Shown here: positions 1 to 12,700 of the stretch, in pieces | How the letters are laid out: the number at the start of each line of letters is the position of its first letter | Numbering within the stretch: position 1 is the first letter of the stretch | Source of the DNA: Purshia tridentata | Lineage: Eukaryota; Streptophyta; Magnoliopsida; Rosales; Rosaceae | NCBI GenBank assembly: GCA_003254885.1 | Contig: QANT01008174.1 | Span: 1 to 64,000, forward strand | DNA: 64,000 nt | Reading direction: 5' to 3' | The notes under the pieces: generated by a model | What the model saw: the letters and a program-made list of their open reading frames with translations, nothing else | What the model was told of the DNA's origin: nothing | Databases searched by the model: none | Translations under genes and position numbers: made by a program

Positions 1-92
1 TAAGGAAAAAAAGGCTACTACTGTTCACTAACTAATGCTTTTAATCGTGATCCCAATTCCCTCAAAACTCTCACTCTTAGAACCACCCCTAG

Positions 93-122
93 CTCTCTTT
101 CTCTCTTTCTCTCTTTCTCTCA
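93..122. repeat. CT-rich microsatellite
   Basis: Pyrimidine tract of CTCT and TTTCTCTC units. Such tracts are common in plant 5' leaders. Confidence 0.7.
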
Positions 123-312
123 CTGCGCCTCCTCACTAATCGAACTGCCATTGTTTGTTGGCGATGGCCGGTGAGACCTTCCTCTCTCTTTCCTCTCCCT
201 TCCCCAACCTAACCCAAGCAGAGTTGAAGGTGGCTTTGGTTATAAGCTGGTTTTCCAATCCACTCAGCTTTAAGAAGAGAGCCATGGGTTGAGCGTGAAG
301 GCTTGCAAAGAT

Positions 313-363
313 AGAGAGAGAGAGAGAGAGAGAGACATCTGAGACATCGCGAAGAGAGAGAGA
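313..363. repeat. GA microsatellite, two tracts
   Basis: Two AG runs (about 313-334 and 351-363) separated by a short unique spacer. Confidence 0.75.
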
Positions 364-700
364 AAGAAGAGAGCTCGATCTGGACGACGTTGTGAGATAG
401 AGATCAACCTAGACAAGCCTTCGCAATACCACCAAGCCTTTGCGATTTCAAGTATTTGATGAGATTGTTTTGTTATTTTTAATTTTTAGTTTGAAGTTTA
501 GATTTTGGATTTAAGGTTCTAATATCTATAGGTTGTTTGTACATGGGTGTTTTTGTAATTTGGGTGTTTCTGGAATTTTGGTTTGTTTGATTTCGGTACT
601 TTTTTTTTTTGTCGATCTGTTCATATTTGCAGGTCCGATCTAGGTATTTATTGATTCCTAGTTTCACCCATCAGCATGAAATCAGGACCAAAGGATGGCT

Positions 701-1246
701 GTACGTCACTCTATTATGCCTCTTTGTTTATGTCTTGAATTTTAGATACATCAGGTCCACCCACTTCTACTTCCCCTTGTGAATTTTTCTAGGTATTTAT
801 AATTCCAAAATATTTTTTCAACCGACTATGACAACTTGGTAAAGCTTGTTGGTTTACCTCTACTCTCAAAGCTTAAACTGATAGGAGGTGATCATGTGAG
901 CCAATAATTATTTTATATTCTAACACTTCCCTTCACATGTGAGTCTCTAATCTTTATCCACCAGTAGAGCTTAACATTTGGAATTCAGCTTATATTGGGA
1001 GGTTGCAATTGCATGAATTTCAACTTCTCATTTGCTTAATTATACTTGTAGTGGGAATTGAAAAGCTGCTACTTAACAACACCAAGGTCTCTCTCTCTTT
1101 CTCTCTTATAGTATATGTGTTTGAGGAAATGCTTCATAGAAATTTTATGGTCTATTAGTACTAGCTAGGGGGTAATATAAGCATAAAAATTTGGGTTTAG
1201 TTTGGTTGTGAAAGCTTCATGGATATAAAATCTAAAATCCCCTTAA
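701..1246. other. AT-rich stretch, nothing recognised
   Basis: No homology, long frame or repeat was recognised. It could be intronic sequence of the neighbouring gene fragments. Confidence 0.4.
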
Positions 1247-1498
1247 AGAAGAGTAGCGTATATGGTGGATGTGTGCTTCTCTGTCTACCCATATGCAAAA
1301 CTGCTTGCTCTTATATTTGCAACAATATTTCTTATATGGTTTGGAGGATTAGTGTTGTATGCAGTCAATAAAAAGAGCTTTGCTGAAGCTCTTTGGCGTT
1401 CATGGACTTTTGCTGTTGATTATTGAAAACATACTAACTTTGATGGCATTAGACCAAGGATAGTTTTTGTCTCTATAAGTTCAGGACGCATGCTAATA
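1247..1498 (+). pseudogene. CASTOR/DMI1(POLLUX)-type ion channel exon remnant
   Basis: One frame from 1247 reads RRVAYMVDVCFSVYPYAK, then a hydrophobic stretch with ATIFLIWFGGLVLYAV, then FAEALWRSWTF and, further on, IVFVSISSGRMLI. This order matches, from memory of the family, the pore region of plant CASTOR and DMI1/POLLUX nuclear-envelope cation channels (YMVDV, PYAK, GGLALYAVS, EALW.SWTFVADSGNH, SVSISSGGMLIFAMM). In the intact family this covers a transmembrane helix plus the pore filter. Here the filter segment is damaged: the position of the conserved Gly in ADSGNH is a TGA stop at 1424-1426, and the frame is lost after 1498, where the expected FAMMLGL is scrambled. No other exon of the gene is seen nearby, so this is a decayed fragment and not a working gene. 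The family is well supported; CASTOR versus POLLUX is not resolved. Confidence 0.75.
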
Positions 1499-1931
1499 AT
1501 GCAATGATGCTATATCTCAATCTTGCTTGTACTTCAAACTTTTTTTTCTTAGCTGGTCAATTTGGGATGTGATTAAGAAATTTTTGGGATGTCATTCCAC
1601 TAAAATGTCTTCCAAATTGTACTTTGTCATTTACTGCATTATGTGAAAGCATGAACTGATCTGTTTACAAGACTAAAGTTGTAGTCTTTAAGTGATATCT
1701 TGATCTTGCTCCTTTAATATGCTTAGCGATTTGAACTTATGGCAGTTAGTACACTATGTCAATGCATGAACTTACCAGATATGTTCATAGGACTGCTAAT
1801 TATAATTGCCTCTAAGGACTCATTAATTATATATAAGTTCTTATTTTGTTTCAATTTTTTAAGGCAGTTAGTACTCTAATGTTTCATTAATTAATTATAA
1901 AAAGGTTTTTGATTATTTTCTTGTTTCTGAA
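1499..1931. other. AT-rich stretch, nothing recognised
   Basis: It lies between the CASTOR-like and GAUT-like exon remnants. Short remnants of either gene may be hidden here, but I could not support any. Confidence 0.4.
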
Positions 1932-2540
1932 ATGAAGAACAACCAGTATGATGCAAGGACCTTTGCTTTCATGTTAAGAGCAATGATATATTGTGTGTTT
2001 GAAAAAAAAGAAGACATAGTTTACTTTATGTGTTTTATAGTACATTATTTTTTATTTGGAGGAATAGGAGTGGTTGTTCTTCTTAATATGGTCACTGTTC
2101 TTTATCGCTCCTCATTATTGCACGAAGGACTGGTAGGGGGTGATGTATGCATGCCTGCACACACAGGGAAAGTGCACCATTAAACATAATCTCTAACTCC
2201 ACCCTTCTTTGGAAAAAAAAAAAAAAAAAGAGAGAGAGAGAGAAAATCCTTGGTAACTTTTGGCACAGTTAAAAATATTTATGTGTTTCTTTGTGTAGAT
2301 GGAGAATTTTGAAAGGGAAATTTGAGAGTCAAAGTTTGCAGAGTTGATGAACAAACACTTCACAGCAAGTTCGGTACCTAAAGGCATCCACTGCCTTTCT
2401 CTGCGATTGACTGATGAATATTTATCCAATGCTCACGCTCGCAAACAATTGCCTCATCTAGAGTTACTGCCATTGCTCTTTGACAACTCTTACCACCATG
2501 GGAATCATTCGACCATAAGGTTCCTTATAGCTATACTCCT
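1932..2540 (+). pseudogene. GAUT13/GAUT14-type galacturonosyltransferase, two-exon remnant
   Basis: Exon piece one (1932-1985) reads MKNNQYDARTFAFMLRAM. Exon piece two starts after a TAG acceptor at 2299 and reads MENFEREI, a stop, ESKFAELMNKHF, then IHCLSLRLTDEY, SNAHARKQLP and DNSYHH. Arabidopsis GAUT13/14 (glycosyltransferase family 8, pectin synthesis in the Golgi) have the same series: MKNNHYDAKTFA.VLRAMMEKFER, ESKFAELMNKHFAASSIPKGIHCLSLRLTDEYSS, NAHARRQLP, DNAYHHFILSTDN. The pieces lie just before the GT8 catalytic domain, which is absent. Damage seen: the donor after LRAM is AT where GT is expected (1986-1987); a conserved Arg is TGA at 2323-2325, consistent with CGA to TGA; the frame slips after DNSYHH (about 2505). 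The intron of about 313 bp is retained, so this was copied as DNA, not through spliced RNA. Confidence 0.8.
2213..2244. repeat. A-run followed by GA microsatellite
   Basis: Poly-A run passing into AG repeats, inside the retained intron of the GAUT-like remnant. Confidence 0.8.
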
Positions 2541-2862
2541 TGCGCTCTGCCATGAATGAGGTGCAGGTTTCATGGGTTACTTTTGATTCAATTAGTTTGT
2601 AAAATTATTTTCTCTCATGAATTGCTGTGATACAAATTAGAACAAGTGTGCATTGTCATGCATTATATTTGTACGAACTAGCTATATAGTCCTATCTTAG
2701 ATTTTAAGGATGGGGTTAGAGATGAGGTCTCCCCTTAATTTTTGTTATATGTAGATATATTTTGGGTACTTGGAAATGCATGTTGAAATTTATGAGTAAT
2801 GAAGATCTTTATTATGTAATGTATGTTGAATGGATGTTGAGCATTTATTTCATTGGGTTGGC
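2541..2862. other. AT-rich flank, nothing recognised
   Basis: No homology seen. It separates the GAUT-like remnant from the CACTA-like element. Confidence 0.4.
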
Positions 2863-3371
2863 CACTACAAAAATATGCAATACAGGTGCAATGGTATTGA
2901 AGAATTATTGATTATATTCAGTTATGGACAAATAAACTGATACCAATAATGGATTATATATCGGTTCCCATGGAAAAACAGATATCATTCATAAGCCAAA
3001 TCAGATTTTGGTGACTATATGACAACCTAAGATAGGTAGAAACTGATTTCTATGGGTATATCTATATCAATTTTATAACTCAAACTAATATAATATATAT
3101 AAAAGATATCAGTGCTTTTAAACAAAAGCAATATAATACATGTAAAATATATCCATTATTGAGGTTTTTTTCTATCCGAGAAGGTGAAAACGGATATAGT
3201 AAGTTCTTTTAATATCATAATGTTACTAATTTATGATGTAATAACATTTTTAGATATCAGTTTTACACTGATATGTAAACTCGAATTAATATCATGCTTT
3301 CCTATATCGGTTTTTAGAAGGCTTTTATATCAGTGGATCACTGATATGGAATGGGGTATTTTGTAGTAGTG
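2863..3371. mobile_element. short non-autonomous CACTA-like element
   Basis: The left end begins CACTACAAAAATATGC and the right end, read on the other strand, begins CACTACTACAAAATACCCC. Both are CACTA-type terminal inverted repeats. The 509-bp interior is AT-rich, codes for nothing recognisable, and carries several GATATCAG / CTGATAT words near the ends in both orientations, like the subterminal repeats of plant CACTA elements. No clear 3-bp target duplication is visible: the bases outside are GGC on the left and CAC on the right. The right terminus abuts the first satellite monomer with no gap. Confidence 0.65.
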
Positions 3372-6300
3372 CACTTTAGGTGTTAAGAATGCCCGAAACG
3401 TCATTTCGGTGCACATTGTGTACAATTTGGTTCAAATTGCACCAAATCGTCCTCGGTTGGCAAGAAGCACGTTCTCATACTTGGATTAGCATTCTAAACC
3501 TCAAGAAGCACATTTCGTGTTAAGAAAGAACAAAAACATCATTTCGGTGCATGCTTAGTCTACTTTCACGTATATTGAATCAAAATGTGCCCAGTTGGCA
3601 AGAAAGATATGAGGAAGCACTTTCTCAGGTCTTGATTCGCGTGCTAGCCCTAAAGAACCACTTTAAGTGTTAAGAATGCACCAAAACATCATTTCGGTGC
3701 ACGCTCAATCCAAATTCATCCAAATTGCACAAAAATGGTCTTGCTTGGCAAGAAAGACATGAAGAAGCACTTTCCCATCTCTCGATTAGCATGGTAACCC
3801 TAAAGAAGCACTTTAGGTGTAACGAGCTCATGAAAACTTGTTTTCTGTGCACACTGAGTCCGATTTGATTAAAGTTACACAAAAACGTTCTCGATCGGCG
3901 TGAGACACATTGAGAAGCACTTTCTCGTGTCTCGATTAGCGTTCTAGATGTAAAGAACCACTTTAGGTGCTAAGAATGCATAGATATGTCATTTCAGTGC
4001 ACACGGAGTCAAATTTGAGTTAACGTTGCACCAAAACATGCTCGGTTGGCAAGAAAGAAATGGGGAACCACTTTCTATTGTTTGGATTAGCGTTCTAGCC
4101 CTCTAGAAATTCCCTTCGTATTCAGAAGGAACTACAACGTCATTTCGGTGCATTCTAAGTCTAGTTCATCCGATTGCACCCAAAAGTGCCCGGTTGGCAA
4201 GAAACACATGGGAAAGCAGTTTCTCTTGTCTCGATTAACGTTCTAGACCTAAGGAACATATTTAAGTGTTAAGAATGTACGAAAGCGTCATTTGGGTGCA
4301 CGCTGAGTGCAATTTGGTTGATGTTGCACCAAAACATGCCCGGTTGGTAAGAAACACATAGGGAAGCACTTTCTCACGCTTGGATTAGCGTTTTAGGCCT
4401 AAGGAGGCACATTTCGTGTGAGGATAGCACAAGAATGTCTTTTCGTGCATACTTAGTCTAACCTCGTCCAAATTGCACCAAAACGTGCTAGGTTAGCAAG
4501 AAATAGATGATGAAGCACTTTCTAATGTCCCGATTAGCGTACTAGCCCTAAAGAACCGGTTTACGTGTTAAGAATGAACCAAGACGTCATTTTGGTGCAC
4601 ACTCAGTACAGTTTGCCCAAAGTCGCATCAAAAAGTTATCGATTGGCAAGAAAGACATGGGGAACCGCTTTCTCATACTTGGATTAGCATTCTAGCCTTA
4701 ACAAAGCACATTCCATGTTTAGAAGGTTCGGAAATGACATTTCGGCGCATACTCAATCCAATTTTGTCCAATCTACCACAGAAACGTGCCCGGTTAGCAA
4801 GAAATTAGATATGGGGAAGCACTTTCTCCTGCTTGGATTACCGTTCTAGCCCTCAAGAAGCACCTTTTCTGTTACGAACGCACGAAAACATCATTTCGGT
4901 GCATACTCAATCTAATTTCGTTTAACTTGCATCAAAACGTGCCCGGTTGGCTGGAAAGACCAAGGTAACCACTTTCTCACGCTTGGATTAGCGTTCCAGG
5001 CCTAAAGAAGAACGTTTCGTGTGAGGAAAGAACAAAAATGTCTTTTCGTGCATACTCAGTCTAACCTCGTCCAAATTGCATCAAAATGTGCTCGGTTCAC
5101 AAGAAAGACATGGGGAAGCACTTTATCTTGTTTGGATTAGCGTTCTAGCTCTTAAGAAGCACACTTCGTGTTTAGAAGGAACTACAACGTCATTTCGGTG
5201 CGTTCTTGCTTAGGAAGAAAGACATGAAGAAGCACTTTCCCATGTCTCAATTAGCGTGCTAACCCTAAAGAAGCACTTTAGGTGTAACGAGCTCACGAAA
5301 ACGTCTTTTCAGTGCACACTAAGTCCGACTTGATTAAAGTTACACCAAAACGTTCCCGATCGGCATGAGACACATTGGGAAGCACTTTCGGTGCTCAGAA
5401 TGCACGAATACGTCATTTCAGTGCACAATGAGTCAAATTTGGGTTAACGTTGCACCAAAACGTGCTCGGTTGGCAAGAAAGACATGGAGAAGCACTTTCT
5501 CTTGTTTGGATTTGCATTCTAGCCCTCAAGAAGTGGCCTTCGTGTGTTAGAAGGAACTACAACGTCATTTCGGTGCATTCTAAGTCTAGTTCATTCAATT
5601 GCACCCAAAAGTGCCCAGTTGGCAAGAAACACATGGGGAAGCAGTTTCTCATGTCCCGATTAGTATTCTAGACCTTAGGAACATCTTTAAGTGTTAAGAA
5701 TGCACGAAAGCGTCATTTCGATGCACACTGAGTGCAATTTGGTTGACGTTGCACCAAAAAGCGCCCGGTTGGCAAGAAACACATTGGGAAGCACTTTCTC
5801 ATGCTTAGATTAGCGTTCTAGTCCTAAAGAAGCACATTTCGTGTGAGGATAGAACAAAAATGTCTGTTCGTGCATACTCAGTCTAACCTCGTCCAAATTG
5901 CACCAAAACGTGCCCGGTTGACAAGAAAGAGATGACGAAGCACTTTCTAATGTCCCAATTAGCGTGCTAGCCCTAAAGAACAACTTTAGGTGTTAAAAAT
6001 GAACCAAAATGTCATTGCGGTGCACACTCAGTACAGTTTGCCCAAAGTTGCACCAAAAAGTTATCGGTTGGCAAGAAAGACATGGGGAAGCACTTTCTCT
6101 TGTTTGGATTAGCGTTCTAGCCCTCAAGAAGTGCCCTTCGTGTTCAGAAGGAACTACAACGTAATTTCGGTGCATTCTAAGTCAAGTTCATCCGATTGCA
6201 CCCAAAAGTGGCCGGTTGGCAAGAAACACATGGGAAAGCAGTTTTTCGTGTCTCGATTAGCGTGCTAGCCATAAAGAAGCACTGTAGGTGTAACGAGCTC

Positions 6301-9300
6301 ATGAAAACGTCATTTTGGTGCAGACTGAGTCCGATTGATTAAAGTTACACCAAAACGTTCCTGATCGGCGTGGGGCACATTGGGAAGTACTTTCTCATGT
6401 CTCGATTAGCATTCTAGCCGTAGAGAACCACTTTAGGTGCTAAGAGTGCACGGATACGTCATTACAGTGCACACTGAGTCACATTTGGGTTAATGTTGCA
6501 CCAAAACGTGCTCGGTTGGCAAGAAAGACGTGGGGGAGCACTTTCTCTTTTTGGGATTAGCGTTCCAGCCCTCAAGAAGTGCAACGTCATTTCCGTGCAT
6601 TCTAAATCTAGTTCATCCTATTGCACCCAAAAGTTCCCTGTTGGCAAGAAACACTTGGGGAAGCAGTTTCTTGTGTCTCGATTAGCGTTCTAGACCTAAG
6701 GAACAACTTTAAGTGTTAAGAATGCATGAAAGCGTCATTTGGGTGGATGCTGAGGGCAATTGGTTGACGTTGTACCAAAACGTGCCCGGTTGGCAAGAAA
6801 GACATAGGGAAGCACTTTCTGAGGCTTAGATTAGCGTTCTTGGCCTAAAGAAGCGCATTTCGTGTGAGGATATAACAAAAATGTCTTTTCAAGCATACTC
6901 AGTCTAACCTCGTCCAAATTGCACCAAAACGTGCCGGTTGGTAAGAAAGAGATGAGGAAGCACTTTCTAATGTCCCGATTAGCGTGCTAGCCCTAAAGAA
7001 CCACATTAGGTGCTAAGAATGAACCAAAACATCATTTTGGTCCACACTCAGTACAGTTTGGCCAAAGTTGCACCAAAAAGTTATCGGTTGGCAAGAAAGA
7101 CATGGGGAAGCGCTTTCTCATGCTTGGATTAGCATTCTAGCCCTAACAAAGCAAATTACGTGTTTAGAAGGGGTGGAAACGTCATTTCGGCCATACTCAG
7201 TCCAATTTCATGCAATCTTCCATCGAAACGTGCCCAGTTCGTAAGAAATTGGATATGGGGAAGCACTTTGTCATGCTTGGATTAGCATTCTAGCGCTGAA
7301 GAAGCACCTTTTTTGTTACGAATGCACGAAAACATCATTTCGGTGCATACTCAATCTAATTTCGTTTAACTTGCTTCAAAATGTGCCCGGTTTGCAAAAA
7401 AGACACTAGGAAGCACCTTCTCGTGTTTGTATTGGCCTTCTAACCTGAATGAACCACTTTAGGTGTTAAGAATGCGTGAAACGTCATTTTGGTGCACACT
7501 GTGTACAATTTGGTTAAAGTTGCACCAAATCATGCTTGGTTGGCAAGAAGCACGTTCTCATGCTTAGATTAGCATTCTGGTCCTCAAGAAGCACATTTCA
7601 GTGCATCCTCAGTCTACATTCATGTAAATTGCATCAAAACGTGCCCGGTTGGTAAGAAAGACATGAGGAAGCACTTTCTTATGTCTCGATTGGTATCCTA
7701 GCCCTAAAGAACCACTTTAGGTGTTAAGAATGCACGAATACGTCATTCCAGTGCACACTGAGCCAAATTTGGGTTAACGTTGCACCAAAACGTGCTCGGT
7801 CGGTAAGAAAGACATGGGGAAGCACTTTCTCCTGTTTGGATTAGCGTTCTAGCCCTCAAGAAGTGCGCTTCGTGTTCAGAAGGAACTATAACGTCATTTC
7901 GGTGCATTCTAAGTCTAGTGCCTGGTTGGCAAGAAACATATGGGGAAGTAGTTTCTCGTGTCTCGATTAGCGTTCTAGACCTAAGGAACAACTATAAGTG
8001 TTAAGAATGCACGAAAGCATCATTTGGGTGTACGCTGAGCGCAATTTGGTTGACGTTGCACCAAAACGTGCCTGGTTGGCAAGAAAGACATGGGGAAGCG
8101 CTTTCTCATGCTTGGATTAGCATTCTAGCCCTAACAAAGCACATTCCGTTTTTAGAAGGGGCAGAAATGTCATTTCGGCGCATACTTAGTCCAATTTCGT
8201 CCAATCTTCCACCGAAACGTGCCCGGTTGGCAAGAAATTAGATATGGGAAGCACTTTCTCGTGCTTGGATTAGCGTTCTAGCGTTCAAGAAGCACCTTTT
8301 TTGTTATGAACGCATGAAAATATCTTTTTGGTCTATGCTCAATCTAATTTTGTTTAACTTGCACCAAAATGTGCCCGGTTGGCAATAAGGACATTTGGAA
8401 GCACCTTCTCTTGTTTGGATTGGCGTTCTAACCCAAGTGAACCACTTTAGGTGTTAAGAATGCGTGAAACGTCATTTCGGTGCACACTGCGTACAATTTG
8501 GTTAAAGTTGCACCAAACCGTGCTTGGTTGGCAAGAAGCACGCTCTCATGCTTGGCTTAGCATTCTAGACCTAGAGAAGCACATGTCGTGTTAAGAAACA
8601 ACTAAAATATCATTTCAGTGCAAGCTAAAAACGTTCCCGGTTGGCAAGAAAGACATGAGGAAGCACTTTCTCATGCCTTGATTAGCGTCCTAGCCCTAAA
8701 AAACCACTTTAGGTGTTAAGAATGCACGAAAACATCATTTCGGTGCATAATCAGTCCAAATTCACCCAAATTGCACCAAAACGTTCTTGCTTGGCAAGAA
8801 AGACGTGAGGAAGCACTTTCCCATCTCTCGATTAGCGTGCTAACCCTAAAGAAGCACTTTAAGTGTAATGAGCTCACGAAAATGTCTTTTCGGTGCACAC
8901 TGAGTCCGATTTGATTCAAGTTGCACCAAAACGTTCTTGCTTGGTAAGAAAGACGTGAGGAAGCACTTTCCCATCTCTCGATTAGCGTGATAACCCTAAA
9001 GAAGCATTTTAGGTGTAATGAGCTCACGAAAATGTCTTTTCGGTGCACACTGAGTCCGATTTGATTCAAGTTACACCAAAACGTTCCCGATCGGCGGGAG
9101 ACACATTGGGAAGCACTTTCTCATGTCTCGATAGCATTCTAGTCGTAAAGAACCACATTACGTCATTGCAGTGACCACTGAGTCAAATTTGGGTTAACGT
9201 TGCACCAAAACGTGCTCGGTTGGCAAGAAAGACATGGGGAACCACTCTTTATTGTTTGGATTAGCGTTCTAGCCCTCTAGAAGTGCCCTTCGTGTTCAGA

Positions 9301-9686
9301 AGGAACTACAACGTCATTTCGTGCATTCTAAGTCTAGTTCATTCGATTGCACCCAAAAGTTTCTCGTGTCTCGTTTAGCATTCTAGACCTAAGGAACAAC
9401 TATAAGTGTTAAGAATGCACAAAAGCGTCATTTGGGTGCACGCTTAGCGCAATTTTGTTGACGTTGCACCAAAACGTGCCTGGTTGGCAAGAAAGACATA
9501 GGGAAGCACTTTCTCACGCTTGGGTTAGCGTTCTAGGGCTAAAGAAGCACATTTCTTGTGAGGATAGAACAAAAATGTCTTTTCGTGCATACTCAGTCTA
9601 ACCTCGTCCAAATTGCACCAAAACGCGCCCGGTTGGCAAGAAAGAGATGAGGAAGCACTTTCTAATGTCCCGATTAGCGTGCTAGC

Positions 9687-9705
9687 CCTAAAGAGCCACT
9701 TTAGG
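9687..9705. other. example of the dyad at the monomer joint (CCTAAAG / CTTTAGG)
   Basis: Seven-base arms CCTAAAG and CTTTAGG are exact reverse complements around a 5-base centre. The left arm with the preceding C contains CCCTAAA, the plant telomere heptamer. The same dyad recurs at this place in most B, C and H monomers and, slightly altered, in D. Confidence 0.8.
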
Positions 9706-12700
9706 TGTTAAGAATGAACCAAAATGTCATTTCGGTGCACACTCAGTATAGTTTGGCCAACGTTGCACCAAAAAGTTATCAGTTGGCAAGAAAGACATGG
9801 GGAAGCGCTTTCTCATGCTTGGATTAGCATTCTAGCCCTGACAAAGCACATTCCATGTTTAGAAGGGGCGGAAACGTCATTTCGGCTCATACTCAGTCCA
9901 ATTTCGTCCAATCTTCCACCAAAATGTGGCCGGTTGGCAAGAAATTAGATATGGGGAAGCACTTTCTTGTGCTTGGATTAGCATTCGAGCGCTTACGGAG
10001 CACCTTTTTTGTCACAAACACAAGAAAACATCATTTCGGTGCATGCTCAATCTAATTTCGTTTAACTTACACCAAAACATGCCCGGTTGGCAATAAGGAC
10101 ATTAGGAAGCACGTTCTCCTGTTTGGATTGGCGTTCTAACCTGAATGAACAACTTTAGGTGTTAAGAATGCGTGAAACGTCATTTCGGTGCACACTGTGT
10201 GCAATTTGGTTAAAGTTGCACCGAATCGTGCTCGGTTGGCAAGAAGCACGCTCTCATGCTTGGATTAGCATTCTAGACGTCAAGAAGCACATTTCGTGTT
10301 AAGAAACAACCAAAACATCATTTCGGTGCATGCTCAGTCCACTTTCACATAAATTACATCAAATGGTGCCCGGTTGGCAAGAAAGACATGAGGAAGCACT
10401 TTCTCATGTCTCGATTAGCGTGCTAGCCCTAAAGAACCACTTTAGATGTTAAGAATAAACGAAAACATCATTTCGGTGCATACTCAATCCAAATTCGCCC
10501 AAATTGCACCAAAACGTTCTTGCTTGGCAAGAAAGACGTGACGAAGCACTTTCCCATGTCTTGATTAGCGTGCTAACCCTAAAGAAGCACTTTAGGTGTA
10601 ATGAGCTCACGAAAACGTATTTTCGGTGCACACTGAGTCCGATTTGATGAAAGTTACACCAAAACGTTCCCGATTGGAGTGAGACACATTAGGAAGCACT
10701 TTCTCATGTCTCAATTGGCGTTCTAATCCGATTGAAAAACTTTAGGTGCTAAGAATGCCTGAAACGTTATTTTGGTGCACACTGTGTACACTTTCGTTAA
10801 AGTTGCACGAAATCGTGCTCAGTCGGCAAGAAGCACGCTCTCATGCTTGGATTAGCATTCTAGACCCCAAGAAGCACATTTCGTGTTAAGAAACAACTAA
10901 AACATCATTTCGGTGCAAGCTCAATCTAATTTCGTTTAACTTGCACCGAAACGTGCCCGGTTGGCAATAAGGACATTAGGAAGCATCTTCTTTTGTTTGG
11001 ATTGGCGTTCTAACCCGAATGAACAACTTTTGGTGTTGAGAATGCATAAAACGTCATTTCTGTGCACACTGTGTACAATTTTGTTAAAGTTGCACCAAAT
11101 CATGCTCGGTTAGCAAGAAGCACGCTCTCATGCTTGGATTAGCATTCTTGACCTCAAGAAGCACATTTCGTGTTAAGAAACAACTAAAACATCCTTTCGG
11201 TGCATGCTCAGTCTACTTTCACGTAAATTACATCAAAACGCGCCCGGTTGGCAAAAAAGACATGAGGAAGCACTTTCTCATGTCTCGATTACCGTGCCAG
11301 CCCTAAAGAACGACTTTAGGTGTTAAGAATGCACGAAAACATCATTTTGGGGCATACTCAGTCCAAATTCGCCCAAATTGCACCAAAACGTTCTTTGCTT
11401 GACAAGAAGGACATGAGGAAGCACTTTCCCATGTCTCGATTAGCGTGCTAACCCTAAAGAAGCACTTTAGCTGTAACGATGTCACAAGAACGTCTTTTCG
11501 GTGTACACTGAGTCCGATTTGATTAAAGTTACACCAAAATGTTCCCGATCGGCGTGAGACACATTGGGAAGCACTTTCTCATGTCTCGATTAGCATTCTA
11601 GCCATAAACAACCACTTTAGCTGCTAAGAATGCACGAATACGTCATTGCAGTGCACACTGAGTCAATTTTGGGTTAAAGTTGCACCGAACGAGCTCGGTT
11701 GGCAAGAAAGACATGGGGAAGCACTTTCTCTTGTTTGGATTAGCGTTCTATCCCCCAAGAAGTTCACTTCGTGTTCAGACGAAAGTACAATGTCATTTTG
11801 GTGCATTCTAAGTCCAGTTCATCCGATTGCACCCAAAAGTGCCGAGTTGGCAAGAAACACATGGGGAAGCAGTTTCCCGTGTCTCGATTAGCGTTCTAGA
11901 TGTAAGGAACAACTTTAAGTGTTAAGAATGTACGAAAGCGTCATTTGGGTGCATGCTGAGTGCAATTTTGTTGACGTTGCATAAAAACGTGCCCGGTTGG
12001 CAAGAAAGACATAGGGAAGCACTTTCTCACGCTTGGGTTAGCGTTCTAGGCCTAAAGAAGCACATTTCGTGTGAGGATAGAACCAAAATGTCTTTTCGTG
12101 TATACTGAGTCTAACCTCGTCCAAATTGCACCAAAACGTGCCTGGTTGGTAAGAAAGAGATGAGGAAGCACTTTCTAATGTCCCGAAAGCGTCATTTCGG
12201 TGCACACTCAGTACAGTCTGGCCAAAGTTGCACCAAAAAGTTATCGGTTGGCAAGAAAGACATGGGGAAGCGCTTTCTCATGCTTGGATTAGCATTCTAG
12301 CCCTAACAAAGCACATTCCGTGTTTAGGAGGGGCGAAAACGTCATTTCGGCGCATGCTCAGTCCAGTTTCGTCCAATCTTCCACCGAAATGTGCCCGGTT
12401 GGCAAGAAATTAGATATGGGGAAACACTTTCTTCTGCTTGGTTAGCGTTCTAGCGCTCAAGAAGCACCTTTTCTGTTACGAACGCACGAAAACATCATTT
12501 CGGTGCATGCTCAATCGAATTTCGTTTAACTTCCACCAAAACGTACCCGGTTGGCAATAAGGATAGTAGGAAGCACCTTCTCTTGTTTGGATTGGCGTTG
12601 TAACCCGAATGAACAACTTTAGGTGTTAATAATGCATGAAACGTCATTTCGGTGCAACTGTGTACAATTTAGTTAAAGTTGCACCAAATCGTGCTCGATT

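Larger units (their letters stand above)
1..700 (+). other. 5'UTR-like leader region with CT and GA tracts
   Basis: The region has the look of a plant 5' untranslated leader: a CT-rich tract at about 93-122, GA tracts at about 313-334 and 351-363, and an ATG in good context at 164 (ATGGCCGGTGAGACC) followed at once by a GT that could be a splice donor. A possible acceptor (TTTGCAG) ends at about 633, and an ATG at 676 opens a short frame ending near a GTACGT donor-like site. No coding exon here is recognised by homology. It may be the 5' end of a gene fragment carried with the CASTOR-like and GAUT-like pieces to the right, but that link is an inference. Confidence 0.3.

Noticed and set aside
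2344-2559. Reading the GAUT-like exon as a small working gene
   Set aside because: It has no start in context, an in-frame stop upstream, a lost donor site and no catalytic domain. It fits a decayed fragment of a longer gene.
2863-3371. Treating the short CACTA-like element as a promoter or gene
   Set aside because: It has terminal inverted repeats and subterminal words and only an AT-rich frame of 60 codons with no homology.
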